Shown: piece after piece, positions 52,641 to 64,000 of the stretch
Layout of the letters: each line of letters starts with the position of its first letter
Position numbering within the stretch: the stretch's first letter is position 1
DNA from: Tenodera sinensis
Lineage: Eukaryota; Arthropoda; Insecta; Mantodea; Mantidae
Direction of reading: 5' to 3'
Length of the DNA stretch: 64,000 nucleotides
Assembly (NCBI GenBank): GCA_030765045.1
Contig: CM060968.1
Coordinates: 111,131,404 to 111,195,403 of the forward strand
The notes under the pieces: generated by a model
What the model was told of the DNA's origin: nothing
Database searches by the model: none
What the model saw: the letters and a program-made list of their open reading frames with translations, nothing else
Translations under genes and position numbers: made by a program

Positions 52641-55240
52641 TTGAATGTACAATGAAAGTGTGTATGTTTAAATGTACATTTCTTGAATGTACACTGAAAA
52701 TGTGTATGTTTTGATGTACATTTCTTGAGTGTACAATGAAAATGTGTATGTTTTGATGTACATTTCTTGAGTGTACAATGAAAATGTGTATGCTTTGATG
52801 TACATTTCTTGAGTGTACAATGAAAATGTGTATATTTTGATGTACATTTCTTGAATGTACATTGAAAATGTGTATGTTTTGATGTACATTTCTTGAGTGT
52901 ACAATGAAAATGTGTTTGCTTTGATGTACATTTCTTGAGTGTACAATGAAAATGTGTATGTTTTGATGTACATTTCTTGAGTGTACAATGAAAATGTGTA
53001 TGTTTTGATATACATTTCTTGAATGTGCACTGAAAATGTGTATATTTTGATGTACATTTCTTGAATGTACACTGAAAATGTGTATGTTTTGATGTACATT
53101 TCTTGAGTGTACAATGAAAATGTGTATGTTTTGATTTACATTTCTTGAGTGTAAAATGAAAATGTGTATGTTTTGATGTACATTTCTTGTATATACAATG
53201 AAAATGTGTATGTTTTGATTTATATTTCTACAATGTACAATGAAAATGTGTATGTTTTGATGTACATTTCTTGAGTGTACAATGAAAATGTGTATGTTTT
53301 GATGTACATTTCTTGAGTGTACAATGAAAATGTGTATGTTTAAATGTAGATTTCTTGAGTGTACAATGAAAATGTGTATGTTTTGATGTACGTTTCTTGA
53401 ATGTACAATGAAAATGTGTATGTTTAAATGTACATTTCTTGAATGTACACTGAAAATGTGTATGTTTTGATGTACATTTCTTGTATATACAATGAAAATG
53501 TGTATGTTTTGATTTATATTTCTAGAATGTACAATGAAAATGTGTATGTTTTGATGTACATTTCTTGAATGTACAATGAAAATGTGTATGTTTTGATGTA
53601 CATTTCTTGAGTGTACAATGAAAATGTGTATGTTTTGATGTATATTTCTTGAGTGTACAATGAAAATGTGTATGTTTTGATGTACATTTCTTGAGTGTAC
53701 AATGAAAATGTGAATGTTTTGATGTACATTTCTTGAATGTACAATGAAAATGTGTATGTTTTGATGCACATTTCTTGAGTGTACAATGAAAATGTGTATG
53801 TTTAAATGTACATTTCTTGAGTGTACAATGAAAATGTGTATGTTTTGATGTACATTTCTTGAATGTACAATGAAAATGTGTATGTTTAAATGTACATTTC
53901 TTGAATGTACACTGAAAATGTGTATGTTTTGATGTACATTTCTTGTATATACAATGAAAATGTGTATGTTTTGATTTATATTTCTAGAATGTACAATGAA
54001 AATGTGTATGTTTTGATGTACATTTCTTGAATGTACAATGAAAATGTGTATGTTTAAATGTACATTTCTTGAATGTACACTGAAAATGTGTGTGTTTTGA
54101 TGTACATTTCTTGAATGTACAATGAAAATGTGTATGTTTTGATGTACATTCCTTGAATGTACAATGAAAATGTGTATGTTTTGATGTACATTTCTTGAAT
54201 GTACAATGAAAATGTGTATGTTGTGATGTACATTTCTTGAATGTACAATGAAAATGTGTATGTTTTGATATACATTTCTTGAATGTACAATGAAAATGTG
54301 TATGTTTTGATGTACATTTCTTGAGTGTACAATGAAAATGTGTATGTTTTGATGTACATTTCTTGAGTGTACAATGAAAATGTGTATGTTTTGATGTACA
54401 TTTCTTGAGTGTACAATGAAAATGTGTATGTTTTGATGTACATTTCTTGAATATACAATGAGAATGTTTATGTTTAATGTACATTTCTTGAATGTACAAT
54501 GAAAATGTGTATGTTTTGATGTATATTTCTTGAATGTACAATGAAAATGTGTATGTTTTAATGTGCATTTATTGAATGTACAATGAAAATGTGTATGTTT
54601 TGATGTACATTTCTTTAGTGTACAATGAAAATGTGTTTGCTTTGATGTACATTTCTTGTATATACAATGAAAATGTGTATGTTTTGATGTACATTTCTTT
54701 AGTGTACAATGAAAATGTGTTTGCTTTGATGTACATTTCTTGAATGTACAATGAAAATGTGTATGTTTTGATATACATTTCTTGAATGTACAATGAAAAT
54801 GTGTATGTTTTGATGTACATTTCTTGAATGTACACTGAAAATGTATATTTTTTGATGTACATTTCTTTAGAGTACAATGAAAATGTGTTTGCTTTGATGT
54901 ACATTTCTTGAATGTACACTGAAAGTGTGTTTGCTTTCATGTACATTTCTTGAATGTACACTGAAAATGTGTATTTTTTGATGTACATTTCTTTAGTGTA
55001 CAATGAAAATGTGTTTGCTTTGTGGTACATTTCTTGAATGTACACTGAAAATGTGTTTGCTTTGATGTACATTTCTTGAATGTACACTGAAAATGTGTAT
55101 TTTTTGATGTACATTTCTTTAGTGTACAATGAAAATGTGTTTGCTTTGATGTACATTTCTTGAGTGTACAATGAAAATGTGTATGTTTTGATGTACATTT
55201 CTTGAGTGTACAATGAAAATGTGTATGTATTGATGTACAT
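52560..55240. repeat. Block N1, related to 56000-58935
   Basis: From the GTATATTTTG and ACATTG monomers through TTTAAATGTAGATTTC, TGTACGTTTC, GATTTATATTTCTAG, GATGCACATTTC, GTGTGTGTTTTG, GTTGTGATG and GTTTAATG. The offset starts at 3,443 bp and rises to 3,695 bp at about 54050, where the later block has six more monomers, then falls to 3,653 bp. One CTTGAATATACAATGAGAATGTTTATG monomer near 54450 is private. Confidence 0.8.
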
Positions 55241-55855
55241 TTCTTGAATGTACAATGAAAATGTGTATGTTTTGATGTACATTTCTTGAGTGTACAATGA
55301 AAATGTGTATGTTTTGATGTACATTTCTTGAATGTACAATGAAAATGTGTATGTTTAAATGTACATTTCTTGTATATACAATGAAAATGTGTATGTTTTG
55401 ATGTACATTTCTTGAATGTACAATGAAAATGTGTATGTTTTGATGTACATTTCTTGTATATACAATGAAAATGTGTATGTTTTGATTTATATTTCTAGAA
55501 TGTACAATGAAAATGTGTATGTTTTGATGTACATTTCTTGAATGTACAATGAAAATGTGTATGTTTTGATGTACATTTCTTGAGTGTACAATGAAAATGT
55601 GTATGTTTTGATGTACATTTCTTGAATGTACAATGAAAATGTGTATGTTTAAATGTACATTTCTTGTATATACAATGAAAATGTGTATGTTTTGATGTAC
55701 ATTTCTTGAATGTACAATGAAAATGTGTATGTTTTGATGTACATTTCTTGTATATACAATGAAAATGTGTATGTTTTGATTTATGTTTCTAGAATGTACA
55801 ATGAAAATGTGTATGTTTTGATGTACATTTCTTGAGTGTACAATGAAAATGTGTA
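54720..55855. repeat. Block O1, repeated at 62152-63287 (offset about 7,432)
   Basis: Both blocks contain AATGTATATTTTTTG, TTTAGAGTAC, AAGTGTGTTTGCTTTCATG, TTTGCTTTGTGGTAC, GTATGTATTGATG, repeated TTTAAATG / TTGTATATAC pairs and GATTTATGTTTCTAG. The match stops at about 55855/63287, where the later copy reads GATTTATATTTCTTGAGTGTAAAATG. Confidence 0.83.
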
Positions 55856-57200
55856 TGTTTTGATGTACATTTCTTGAATGTACAATGAAAGTGTGTATGT
55901 TTAAATGTACATTTCTTGAATGTACACTGAAAATGTGTATGTTTTGATGTACATTTCTTGAGTGTACAATGAAAATGTGTATGTTTTGATGTACATTTCT
56001 TGAGTGTACAATGAAAATGTGTATGTTTTGATGTACATTTCTTGAGTGTACAATGAAAATGTGTATGTTTTGATGTACATTTCTTGAATGTACAATGAAA
56101 GTGTGTATGTTTAAATGTACATTTCTTGAATGTACACTGAAAATGTGTATGTTTTGATGTACATTTCTTGAGTGTACAATGAAAATGTGTATGTTTTGAT
56201 GTACATTTCTTGAGTGTACAATGAAAATGTGTATGCTTTGATGTACATTTCTTGAGTGTACAATGAAAATGTGTATATTTTGATGTACATTTCTTGAATG
56301 TACATTGAAAATGTGTATGTTTTGATGTACATTTCTTGAGTGTACAATGAAAATGTGTTTGCTTTGATGTACATTTCTTGAGTGTACAATGAAAATGTGT
56401 ATGTTTTGATGTACATTTCTTGAGTGTACAATGAAAATGAGTATGTTTTGATATACATTTCTTGAATGTGCACTGAAAATGTGTATATTTTGATGTACAT
56501 TTCTTGAATGTACACTGAAAATGTGTATGTTTTGATGTACATTTCTTGAGTGTACAATGAAAATGTGTATGTTTTGATGTACATTTCTTGAGTGTAAAAT
56601 GAAAATGTGTATGTTTTGATGTACATTTCTTGTATATACAATGAAAATGTGTATGTTTTGATTTATATTTCTACAATGTACAATGAAAATGTGTATGTTT
56701 TGATGTACATTTCTTGAGTGTACAATGAAAATGTGTATGTTTTGATGTACATTTCTTGAGTGTACAATGAAAATGTGTATGTTTAAATGTAGATTTCTTG
56801 AGTGTACAATGAAAATGTGTATGTTTTGATGTACGTTTCTTGAATGTACAATGAAAATGTGTATGTTTAAATGTACATTTCTTGAATGTACACTGAAAAT
56901 GTGTATGTTTTGATGTACATTTCTTGTATATACAATGAAAATGTGTATGTTTTGATTTATATTTCTAGAATGTACAATGAAAGTGTGTATGTTTTGATGT
57001 ACATTTCTTGAATGTACAATGAAAATGTGTATGTTTTGATGTACATTTCTTGAGTGTACAATGAAAATGTGTATGTTTTGATGTATATTTCTTGAGTGTA
57101 CAATGAAAATGTGTATGTTTTGATGTACATTTCTTGAGTGTACAATGAAAATGTGAATGTTTTGATGTACATTTCTTGAATGTACAATGAAAATGTGTAT
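55800..57200. repeat. Block P1, repeated at 60545-61945 (offset 4,744)
   Basis: Shared run: two AAGTGTG / TTTAAATG monomer pairs, GCTTTGATG, GTATATTTTG, ACATTG, AATGTGCACTG, GTGTAAAATG, CTACAATG, TTTAAATGTAGATTTC, TGTACGTTTC and GATTTATATTTCTAG. The offset is 113 x 42 minus 2. The match ends near the GATGCACATTTC monomer, which the later copy lacks. Confidence 0.82.
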
Positions 57201-57754
57201 GTTTTGATGCACATTTCTTGAGTGTACAATGAAAATGTGTATGTTTAAATGTACATTTCTTGAGTGTACAATGAAAATGTGTATGTTTTGATGTACATTT
57301 CTTGAATGTACAATGAAAATGTGTATGTTTAAATGTACATTTCTTGAATGTACACTGAAAATGTGTATGTTTTGATGTACATTTCTTGTATATACAATGA
57401 AAATGTGTATGTTTTGATTTATATTTCTAGAATGTACAATGAAAATGTGTATGTTTTGATGTACATTTCTTGAATGTACAATGAAAATGTGTATGTTTTG
57501 ATGTACATTTCTTGAGTGTACAATGAAAATGTGTATGTTTTGATGTACATTTCTTGAATGTACAATGAAAATGTGTATGTTTTGATGTACATTTCTTGAG
57601 TGTACAATGAAAATGTGTATGTTTTGATGTACATTTCTTGAGTGTACAATGAAAATGTGTATGTTTAAATGTACATTTCTTGAGTGTACAATGAAAATGT
57701 GTATGTTTTGATGTACATTTCTTGAATGTACAATGAAAATGTGTATGTTTAAAT

Positions 57755-60700
57755 GTACATTTCTTGAATGTACACTGAAAATGTGTGTGTTTTGATGTAC
57801 ATTTCTTGAATGTACAATGAAAATGTGTATGTTTTGATGTACATTCCTTGAATGTACAATAAAAATGTGTATGTTTTGATGTACATTTCTTGAATGTACA
57901 ATGAAAATGTGTATGTTGTGATGTACATTTCTTGAATGTACAATGAAAATGTGTATGTTTTGATATACATTTCTTGAATGTACAATGAAAATGTGTATGT
58001 TTTGATGTACATTTCTTGAGTGTACAATGAAAATGTGTATGTTTTGATGTACATTTCTTGAGTGTACAATGAAAATGTGTATGTTTTGATGTACATTTCT
58101 TGAATGTACAATGAGAATGTGTATGTTTAATGTACATTTCTTGAATGTACAATGAAAATGTGTATGTTTTGATGTATATTCCTTGAATGTACAATGAAAA
58201 TGTGTATGTTTTGATGTGCATTTATTGAATGTACAATGAAAATGTGTATGTTTTGATGTACATTTCTTTAGTGTACAATGAAAATGTGTTTGCTTTGATG
58301 TACATTTCTTGAATGTACACTGAAAATGTGTATTTTTTGATGTACATTTCTTGTATATACAATGAAAATGTGTATGTTTTGATGTACATTTCTTTAGTGT
58401 ACAATGAAAATGTGTTTGCTTTGATGTACATTTCTTGAATGTACAATGAAAATGTGTATGTTTTGATATACATTTCTTGAATGTACAATGAAAATGTGTA
58501 TGTTTTGATGTACATTTCTTGAATGTACACTGAGAATGTGTATTTTTTGATGTACATTTCTTTAGAGTACAATGAAAATGTGTTTGCTTTGATGTACATT
58601 TCTTGAATGTACACTGAAAGTGTGTTTGCTTTCATGTACATTTCTTGAATGTACACTGAAAATGTGTATTTTTTGATGTACATTTCTTTAGTGTACAATG
58701 AAAATGTGTTTGCTTTGATGTACATTTCTTGAACGTACACTGAAAATGTGTTTGCTTTGATGTACATTTCTTGAATGTACACTGAAAATGTGTATTTTTT
58801 GATGTACATTTCTTTAGTGTACAATGAAAATGTGTTTGCTTTGATGTACATTTCTTGAGTGTACAATGAAAATGTGTATGTTTTGATGTACATTTCTTGA
58901 GTGTACAATGAAAATGTGTATGTATTGATGTACATTTCTTGAATGTACACTGAAGATGTGTATAGTTTGATGTACATTTCTTGAATGCACACTGAAAATG
59001 TGTATGTTGTGATGTACATTTCTTGAGTGTACAATGAAAATGTGTTTGCTTTGATGTACATTTCTTGAGTATACAATGAAAATGTGTATGTTTTGATGTA
59101 CATTTCTTGAGTGTACAATGAAAATGTGTATGTTTTGATATACATTTCTTGAATGTGCACTGAAAATGTGTATATTTTGATGTACATTTCTTGAATGTAC
59201 ACTGAAAATGTGTATGTTTTGATGTACATTTCTTGAGTGTACAATGAAAATGTGTATGTTTTGATGTACATTTCTTGAGTGTAAAATGAAAATGTGTATG
59301 TTTTGATGTACATTTTTGTATATACAATGAAAATGTGTATGTTTTGATTTATATTTCTACAATGTACAATGAAAATGTGTATGTTTTGATGTACATTTCT
59401 TGATTGTACAATGAAAATGTGTATGTTTTGATGTACATTTCTCGAGTGTACAATGAAAATGTGTATGTTTAAATGTAGACTTCTAGAGTGTACAATGGAA
59501 ATGTGTATGTTTTGATGTACATTTCTTGAATGTACAATGAAAATGTGTATGTTTAAATGTACATTTCTTGAATGTACACTGAAAATGTGTATGTTTTGAT
59601 GTACATTTCTTGTATATACAATGAAAATGTGTATGTTTTGATTTATATTTCTAGAATGTACAATGAAAATGTGTATGTTTTGATGTACATTTCTTGAATG
59701 TACAATGAAAATGTGTATGTTTTGATGTACATTTCTTGAGTGTACAATGAAAATGTGTATGTTTTGATGTATATTTCTTGAGTGTACAATCAAAATGTGT
59801 ATGTTTTGATGTACATTTCTTGAGTGTACAATGAAAATGTGAATGTTTTGATGTACATTACTTGAATGTACAATGAAAATGTGTATGTTTTGATGTACAT
59901 TTCTTGAGTGTACAATGAAAATGTGTATGTTTTGATGTACATTTCTTGAGTGTACAATGAAAATGTGTATGTTTAAATGTACATTTCTTGAGTGTACAAT
60001 GAAAATATGTATGCTTTGATGTACATTTCTTGAATGTACAATTAAAATGTGTATGTTTAAATCTACATTTCTTGAATGTACACTGAAAATGTGTATGTTT
60101 TGATGTACATTTCTTGTATATACAATGAAAATGTGTATGTTTTGATTTATATTTCTAGAATGTACAATGAAAATGTGTATGTTTTGATGTACATTTCTTG
60201 AATGTACAATGAAAATGTCTATGTTTTGATGTACATTTCTTGAGTGTACAATGAAAATGTGTATGTTTTGATGTACATTTCTTGAATGTACAATGAAAAT
60301 GTGTATGTTTAAATGTACATTTCTTGTATATACAATGAAAATGTGTATGTTTTGATGTACATTTCTTGAATGTACAATGAAAATGTGTATGTTTTTATGT
60401 ACATTTCTTGTATATACAATGAAAATGTGTATGTTTTGATTTATGTTTCTAGAATGTACAATGAAAATGTGTATGTTTTGATGTACATTTCTTGAGTGTA
60501 CAATGAAAATGTGTATGTTTTGATGTACATTTCTTTAGTGTACAATGAAAATGTGTATGTTTTGATGTACATTTCTTGAGTGTACAATGAAAATGTGTAT
60601 GTTTTGATGTACATTTCTTGAATGTACAATGAAAGTGTCTATGTTTAAATGTACATTTCTTGAATGTACACTGAAAATGTGTATGTTTTGATGTACATTT

Positions 60701-60785
60701 CTTGAGTGTACAATGAAAATGTGTATGTTTTGATGTACATTTCTTGAGTGTACAATGAAAATGTGTATGTTTTGATGTACATTTC
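57755..60785. repeat. Block M2, copy of 49610-52640
   Basis: Second copy of block M1. It joins differently at its left end (preceded by a TTTAAATG monomer, not GATATAC) and is followed by an additional GAGTG monomer before the AAGTGTG / TTTAAATG pair. Confidence 0.84.
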
Positions 60786-61984
60786 TTGAGTGTACAATGA
60801 AAATGTGTATGTTTTGATGTACATTTCTTGAATGTACAATGAAAGTGTGTATGTTTAAATGTACATTTCTTGAATGTACACTGAAAATGTGTATGTTTTG
60901 ATGTACATTTCTTGAGTGTACAATGAAAATGTGTATGTTTTGATGTACATTTCTTGAGTGTACAATGAAAATGTGTATGCTTTGATGTACATTTCTTGAG
61001 TGTACAATGAAAATGTGTATATTTTGATGTACATTTCTTGAATGTACATTGAAAATGTGTATGTTTTGATGTACATTTCTTGAGTGCACAATGAAAATGT
61101 GTTTGCTTTGATGTACATTTCTTGAGTGTACAATGAAAATGTGTATGTTTTGATGTACATTTCTTGAGTGTACAATGAAAATGTGTATGTTTTGATATAC
61201 ATTTCTTGAATGTGCACTGAAAATGTGTATATTTTGATGTACATTTCTTGAATGTACACTGAAAATGTGTATGTTTTGATGTACATTTCTTGAGTGTACA
61301 ATGAAAATGTGTATGTTTTGATGTACATTTCTTGAGTGTAAAATGAAAATGTGTATGTTTTGATGTACATTTCTTGTATATACAATGAAAATGTGTATGT
61401 TTTGATTTATATTTCTACAATGTACAATGAAAATGTGTATGTTTTGATGTACATTTCTTGAGTGTACAATGAAAATGTGAATGTTTTGATGTACATTTCT
61501 TGACTGTACAATGAAAATGTGTATGTTTAAATGTAGATTTCTTGAGTGTACAATGAAAATGTGTATGTTTTGATGTACGTTTCTTGAATGTACAATGAAA
61601 ATGTGTATGTTTAAGTGTACATTTCTTGAATGTACACTGAAAATGTGTATGTTTTGATGTACATTTCTTGTATATACAATGAAAATGTGTATGTTTTGAT
61701 TTATATTTCTAGAATGTACAATGAAAATGTGTATGTTTTGATGTACATTTCTTGAATGTACAATGAAAATGTGTATGTTTTGATGTACATTTCTTGAGTG
61801 TACAATGAAAATGTGTATGTTTTGATGTATATTTCTTGAGTGTACAATGAAAATGTGTATGTTTTGATGTACATTTCTTGAGTGTACAATGAAAATGTGA
61901 ATGTTTTGATGTACATTTCTTGAATGTACAATGAAAATGTGTATGTTTTGATGTACATTTCTTGAGTGTACAATGAAAATGTGT

Positions 61985-62115
61985 ATGTTTTGATGTACAT
62001 TTCTTTAGTGTACAATGAAAATGTGTTTGTTTTGATGTACATTTCTTGAATGTACACTGAAAATGTGTATTTTTTGTTATACATTTCTTGAATGTACACT
62101 GATAATGTGTATGTT
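61985..62115 (+). repeat. Mosaic island of foreign-type monomers
   Basis: Three monomers read TTTAGTG with TTTGTTTTGATG, ACACTG with TTTTTTGTTATAC, then ACACTGATAATG. This combination is otherwise typical of 7.37-7.50 and 8.30-8.42 kb, and I do not see it elsewhere in the 50-64 kb zone. It sits between the end of block P2 (61945) and the start of block O2 (62152), so it looks like a patch brought in by conversion or exchange with a distant part of the array. Confidence 0.65.
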
Positions 62116-63307
62116 TTGATGTACATTTCTTGAGTGTACAATGAAAATGTGTTTGCTTTGATGTACATTTCTTGAATGTACAATGAAAATGTGTATGTTT
62201 TGATATACATTTCTTGAATGTACAATGAAAATGTGTATGTTTTGATGTACATTTCTTGAATGTACACTGAAAATGTATATTTTTTGATGTACATTTCTTT
62301 AGAGTACAATGAAAATGTGTTTGCTTTGATGTACATTTCTTGAATGTACACTGAAAGTGTGTTTGCTTTCATGTACATTTCTTGAATGTACACTGAAAAT
62401 GTGTATTTTTTGATGTACATTTCTTTAGTGTACAATGAAAATGTGTTTGCTTTGTGGTACATTTCTTGAATGTACACTGAAAATGTGTTTGCTTTGATGT
62501 ACATTTCTTGAATGTACACTGAAAATGTGTATTTTTTGATGTACATTTCTTTAGTGTACAATGAAAATGTGTTTGCTTTGATGTACATTTCTTGAGTGTA
62601 CAATGAAAATGTGTATGTTTTGATGTACATTTCTTGAGTGTACAATGAAAATGTGTATGTATTGATGTACATTTCTTGAATGTACAATGAAAATGTGTAT
62701 GTTTTGATGTACATTTCTTGAGTGTACAATGAAAATGTGTATGTTTTGATGTACATTTCTTGAATGTACAATGAAAATGTGTATGTTTAAATGTACATTT
62801 CTTGTATATACAATGAAAATGTGTATGTTTTGATGTACATTTCTTGAATGTACAATGAAAATGTGTATGTTTTGATGTACATTTCTTGTATATACAATGA
62901 AAATGTGTATCTTTTGATTTATATTTCTAGAATGTACAATGAAAATGTGTATGTTTTGATGTACATTTCTTGAATGTACAATGAAAATGTGTATGTTTTG
63001 ATGTACATTTCTTGAGTGTACAATGAAAATGTGTATGTTTTGATGTACATTTCTTGAATGTACAATGAAAATGTGTATGTTTAAATGTACATTTCTTGTA
63101 TATACAATGAAAATGTGTATGTTTTGATGTACATTTCTTGAATGTACAATGAAAATGTGTATGTTTTGATGTACATTTCTTGTATATACAATGAAAATGT
63201 GTATGTTTTGATTTATGTTTCTAGAATGTACAATGAAAATGTGTATGTTTTGATGTACATTTCTTGAGTGTACAATGAAAATGTGTATGTTTTGATTTAT
63301 ATTTCTT

Positions 63308-64000
63308 GAGTGTAAAATGAAAATGTGTATGTTTTGATGTACATTTCTTGTATATACAATGAAAATGTGTATGTTTTGATTTATATTTCTACAATGTACA
63401 ATGAAAATGTGTATGTTTTGATGTACATTTCTTGAGTGTACAATGAAAATGTGTATGTTTTGATGTACATTTCTTGAGTGTACAATGAAAATGTGTATGT
63501 TTAAATGTAGATTTCTTGAGTGTACAATGAAAATGTGTATGTTTTGATGTACGTTTCTTGAATGTACAATGAAAATGTGTATGTTTAAATGTACATTTCT
63601 TGAATGTACACTGAAAATGTGTATGTTTTGATGTACATTTCTTGTATATACAATGAAAATGTGTATGTTTTGATTTATATTTCTAGAATGTACAATGAAA
63701 ATGTGTATGTTTTGATGTACATTTCTTGAATGTACAATGAAAATGTGTATGTTTTGATGTACATTTCTTGAGTGTACAATGAAAATGTGTATGTTTTGAT
63801 GTATATTTCTTGAGTGTACAATGAAAATGTGTATGTTTTGATGTACATTTCTTGAGTGTACAATGAAAATGTGAATGTTTTGATGTACATTTCTTGAATG
63901 TACAATGAAAATGTGTATGTTTTGATGCACATTTCTTGAGTGTACAATGAAAATGTGTATGTTTAAATGTACATTTCTTGAGTGTACAATGAAAATGTGT
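63308..64000. repeat. Edge block, copy of 56590-57282 (offset 6,718)
   Basis: From GTGTAAAATG onward the window repeats the order seen from 56590: TTGTATATAC, GATTTATATTTCTACAATG, TTTAAATGTAGATTTC, TGTACGTTTC, TTTAAATG, GATTTATATTTCTAGAATG, GATGTATATTTC, GTGAATG, GATGCACATTTC, TTTAAATG. The window ends inside it, in mid-monomer, so the array and this block continue beyond 64000. Confidence 0.82.

Larger units (their letters stand above)
1..64000 (+). repeat. 42-bp satellite array filling the whole window
   Basis: Every line of the window shows the same unit repeating each 42 bp in one orientation. In plus-strand phase the unit is TGTACATT, TCTTG, AATGTACA, then ATGAAAATGTG and TATGTTTTGA. 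64,000/42 gives about 1,520 copies. Most copies differ from the consensus by a few substitutions. Length changes are rare and small (1 or 2 bp, and one 15-bp deletion present twice), so phase is almost perfectly kept. No unique sequence, transposable element, tRNA, rRNA or inversion interrupts it, and the array leaves the window at both edges. Such arrays are known from eukaryotic centromeres, pericentromeres, subtelomeres and sex chromosomes. Which of these applies cannot be decided from this sequence. I do not recognise the family. Confidence 0.98.
50480..64000. repeat. TTTAAATG-rich homogeneous zone
   Basis: After about 50.5 kb the TATATGTTTTCATG, AATGTAATCTG, TTTCTGGTATATAC and GTGCATATCTGG monomers common in the first 50 kb vanish or become rare. 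TTTAAATG tails, GATTTATATTTCTAGAATG and GAGTG monomers become common. Four or more block families (offsets 3.4, 4.7, 6.7, 7.4 and 8.1 kb) cover the zone, so it appears to have been homogenised as a unit and separately from the left part. Large portions are nearly canonical. Confidence 0.75.

Noticed and set aside
55119..57212. Long minus-strand open frames (up to 697 codons here; also 523 codons at 50077-51648 and 58222-59793)
   Set aside because: They are 14-residue repeats that arise because 42 is a multiple of 3 and the minus-strand unit lacks stops in all three frames. Frames overlap one another, begin at arbitrary ATG or TTG codons and end at point variants such as TTTAAATG or CTAGAATG. 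No gene boundaries, introns or conserved domain are visible.
1..64000. CRISPR array
   Set aside because: The regular 42-bp period and half-palindromic unit recall repeats and spacers, but the second half is as repetitive as the first, so there are no spacers, and no cas genes occur.
1..64000. Bacterial, mycoplasma or organellar DNA with TGA read as an amino acid
   Set aside because: With TGA as sense the unit would be open in all six frames, and the GC content is low enough, but 64 kb of pure satellite without a gene is not known from such genomes.
1..64000. Telomeric or subtelomeric simple repeat
   Set aside because: No TTAGGG, TTTAGGG, TTAGG or similar tract is present, and the unit is far longer than a telomere repeat.
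1..64000. Transposable element insertions or tRNA/5S genes inside the array
   Set aside because: I looked for breaks in the 42-bp rhythm and found only small indels, changes of subfamily and one 15-bp deletion. No target-site duplication, terminal repeat or unrelated sequence was seen.

Overview
The window is one uninterrupted tandem satellite array. All 64,000 bases, from the first base to the last, read as head-to-tail copies of one AT-rich 42-bp monomer in one orientation, about 1,520 copies. The array runs off both edges, so its true length is unknown. I see no gene, RNA gene, transposable element, unique spacer, inversion, or run of ambiguous bases. An array of this size with multi-kilobase duplications is typical of eukaryotic centromeric, pericentromeric or other heterochromatin and unlike any bacterial, viral or organellar sequence I know. 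I do not recognise the monomer family and cannot name the organism.

In plus-strand phase the consensus monomer has two 21-bp halves. The first is a dyad: arm TGTACATT, loop TCTTG, arm AATGTACA. The second is a tail: ATGAAAATGTG followed by TATGTTTTGA. Consensus GC is 11/42 (about 26%), with more G than C and more T than A on the plus strand and no CpG. The monomer also looks like three degenerate units of 13-15 bp, each starting ATGT(A/G)(C/T)A. Many point-variant monomers exist (TTTAGTG, GAGTG, TTGTATATACA, TGGTATATACA, ACACTG, TTTGCTTTG, TTTTTTGATATAC, TATATGTTTTCATG, TTTAAATG, GATTTATATTTCTAGAATG), and their order forms barcodes.

Those barcodes show nested duplication. Going through the window: 0.6-1.8 kb recurs at 4.9-6.2 kb; 2.5-5.9 kb recurs at 8.7-12.1 kb; 7.1-7.9 kb recurs at 8.0-8.8 kb; 12.5-13.8 kb recurs at 18.0-19.2 kb; 15.5-18.0 kb recurs at 24.4-27.2 kb; 17.2-23.5 kb recurs about 27 kb away at 44.2-50.5 kb; 23.0-24.8 kb recurs at 29.1-30.8 kb; 25.4-29.0 kb recurs at 32.2-36.3 kb. 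Between 29 and 46 kb are the freshest-looking tandem duplications (1,512 bp, 376/460 bp, about 3.8 kb, 2,041 bp). From 50 to 64 kb a more homogeneous zone marked by TTTAAATG and GATTTATATTTCTAGAATG monomers is built from blocks repeated 3.4, 4.7, 6.7, 7.4 and 8.1 kb apart.

Long open frames exist on the minus strand only because 42 is divisible by 3 and the minus-strand consensus has no stop in any frame. I annotate none as genes. The interesting content is the dyad and its heat-shock-element-like core, the 14-bp sub-periodicity, and the readable record of unequal exchange. All identities and boundaries were judged by eye; boundaries are good to about one monomer unless a junction is stated.
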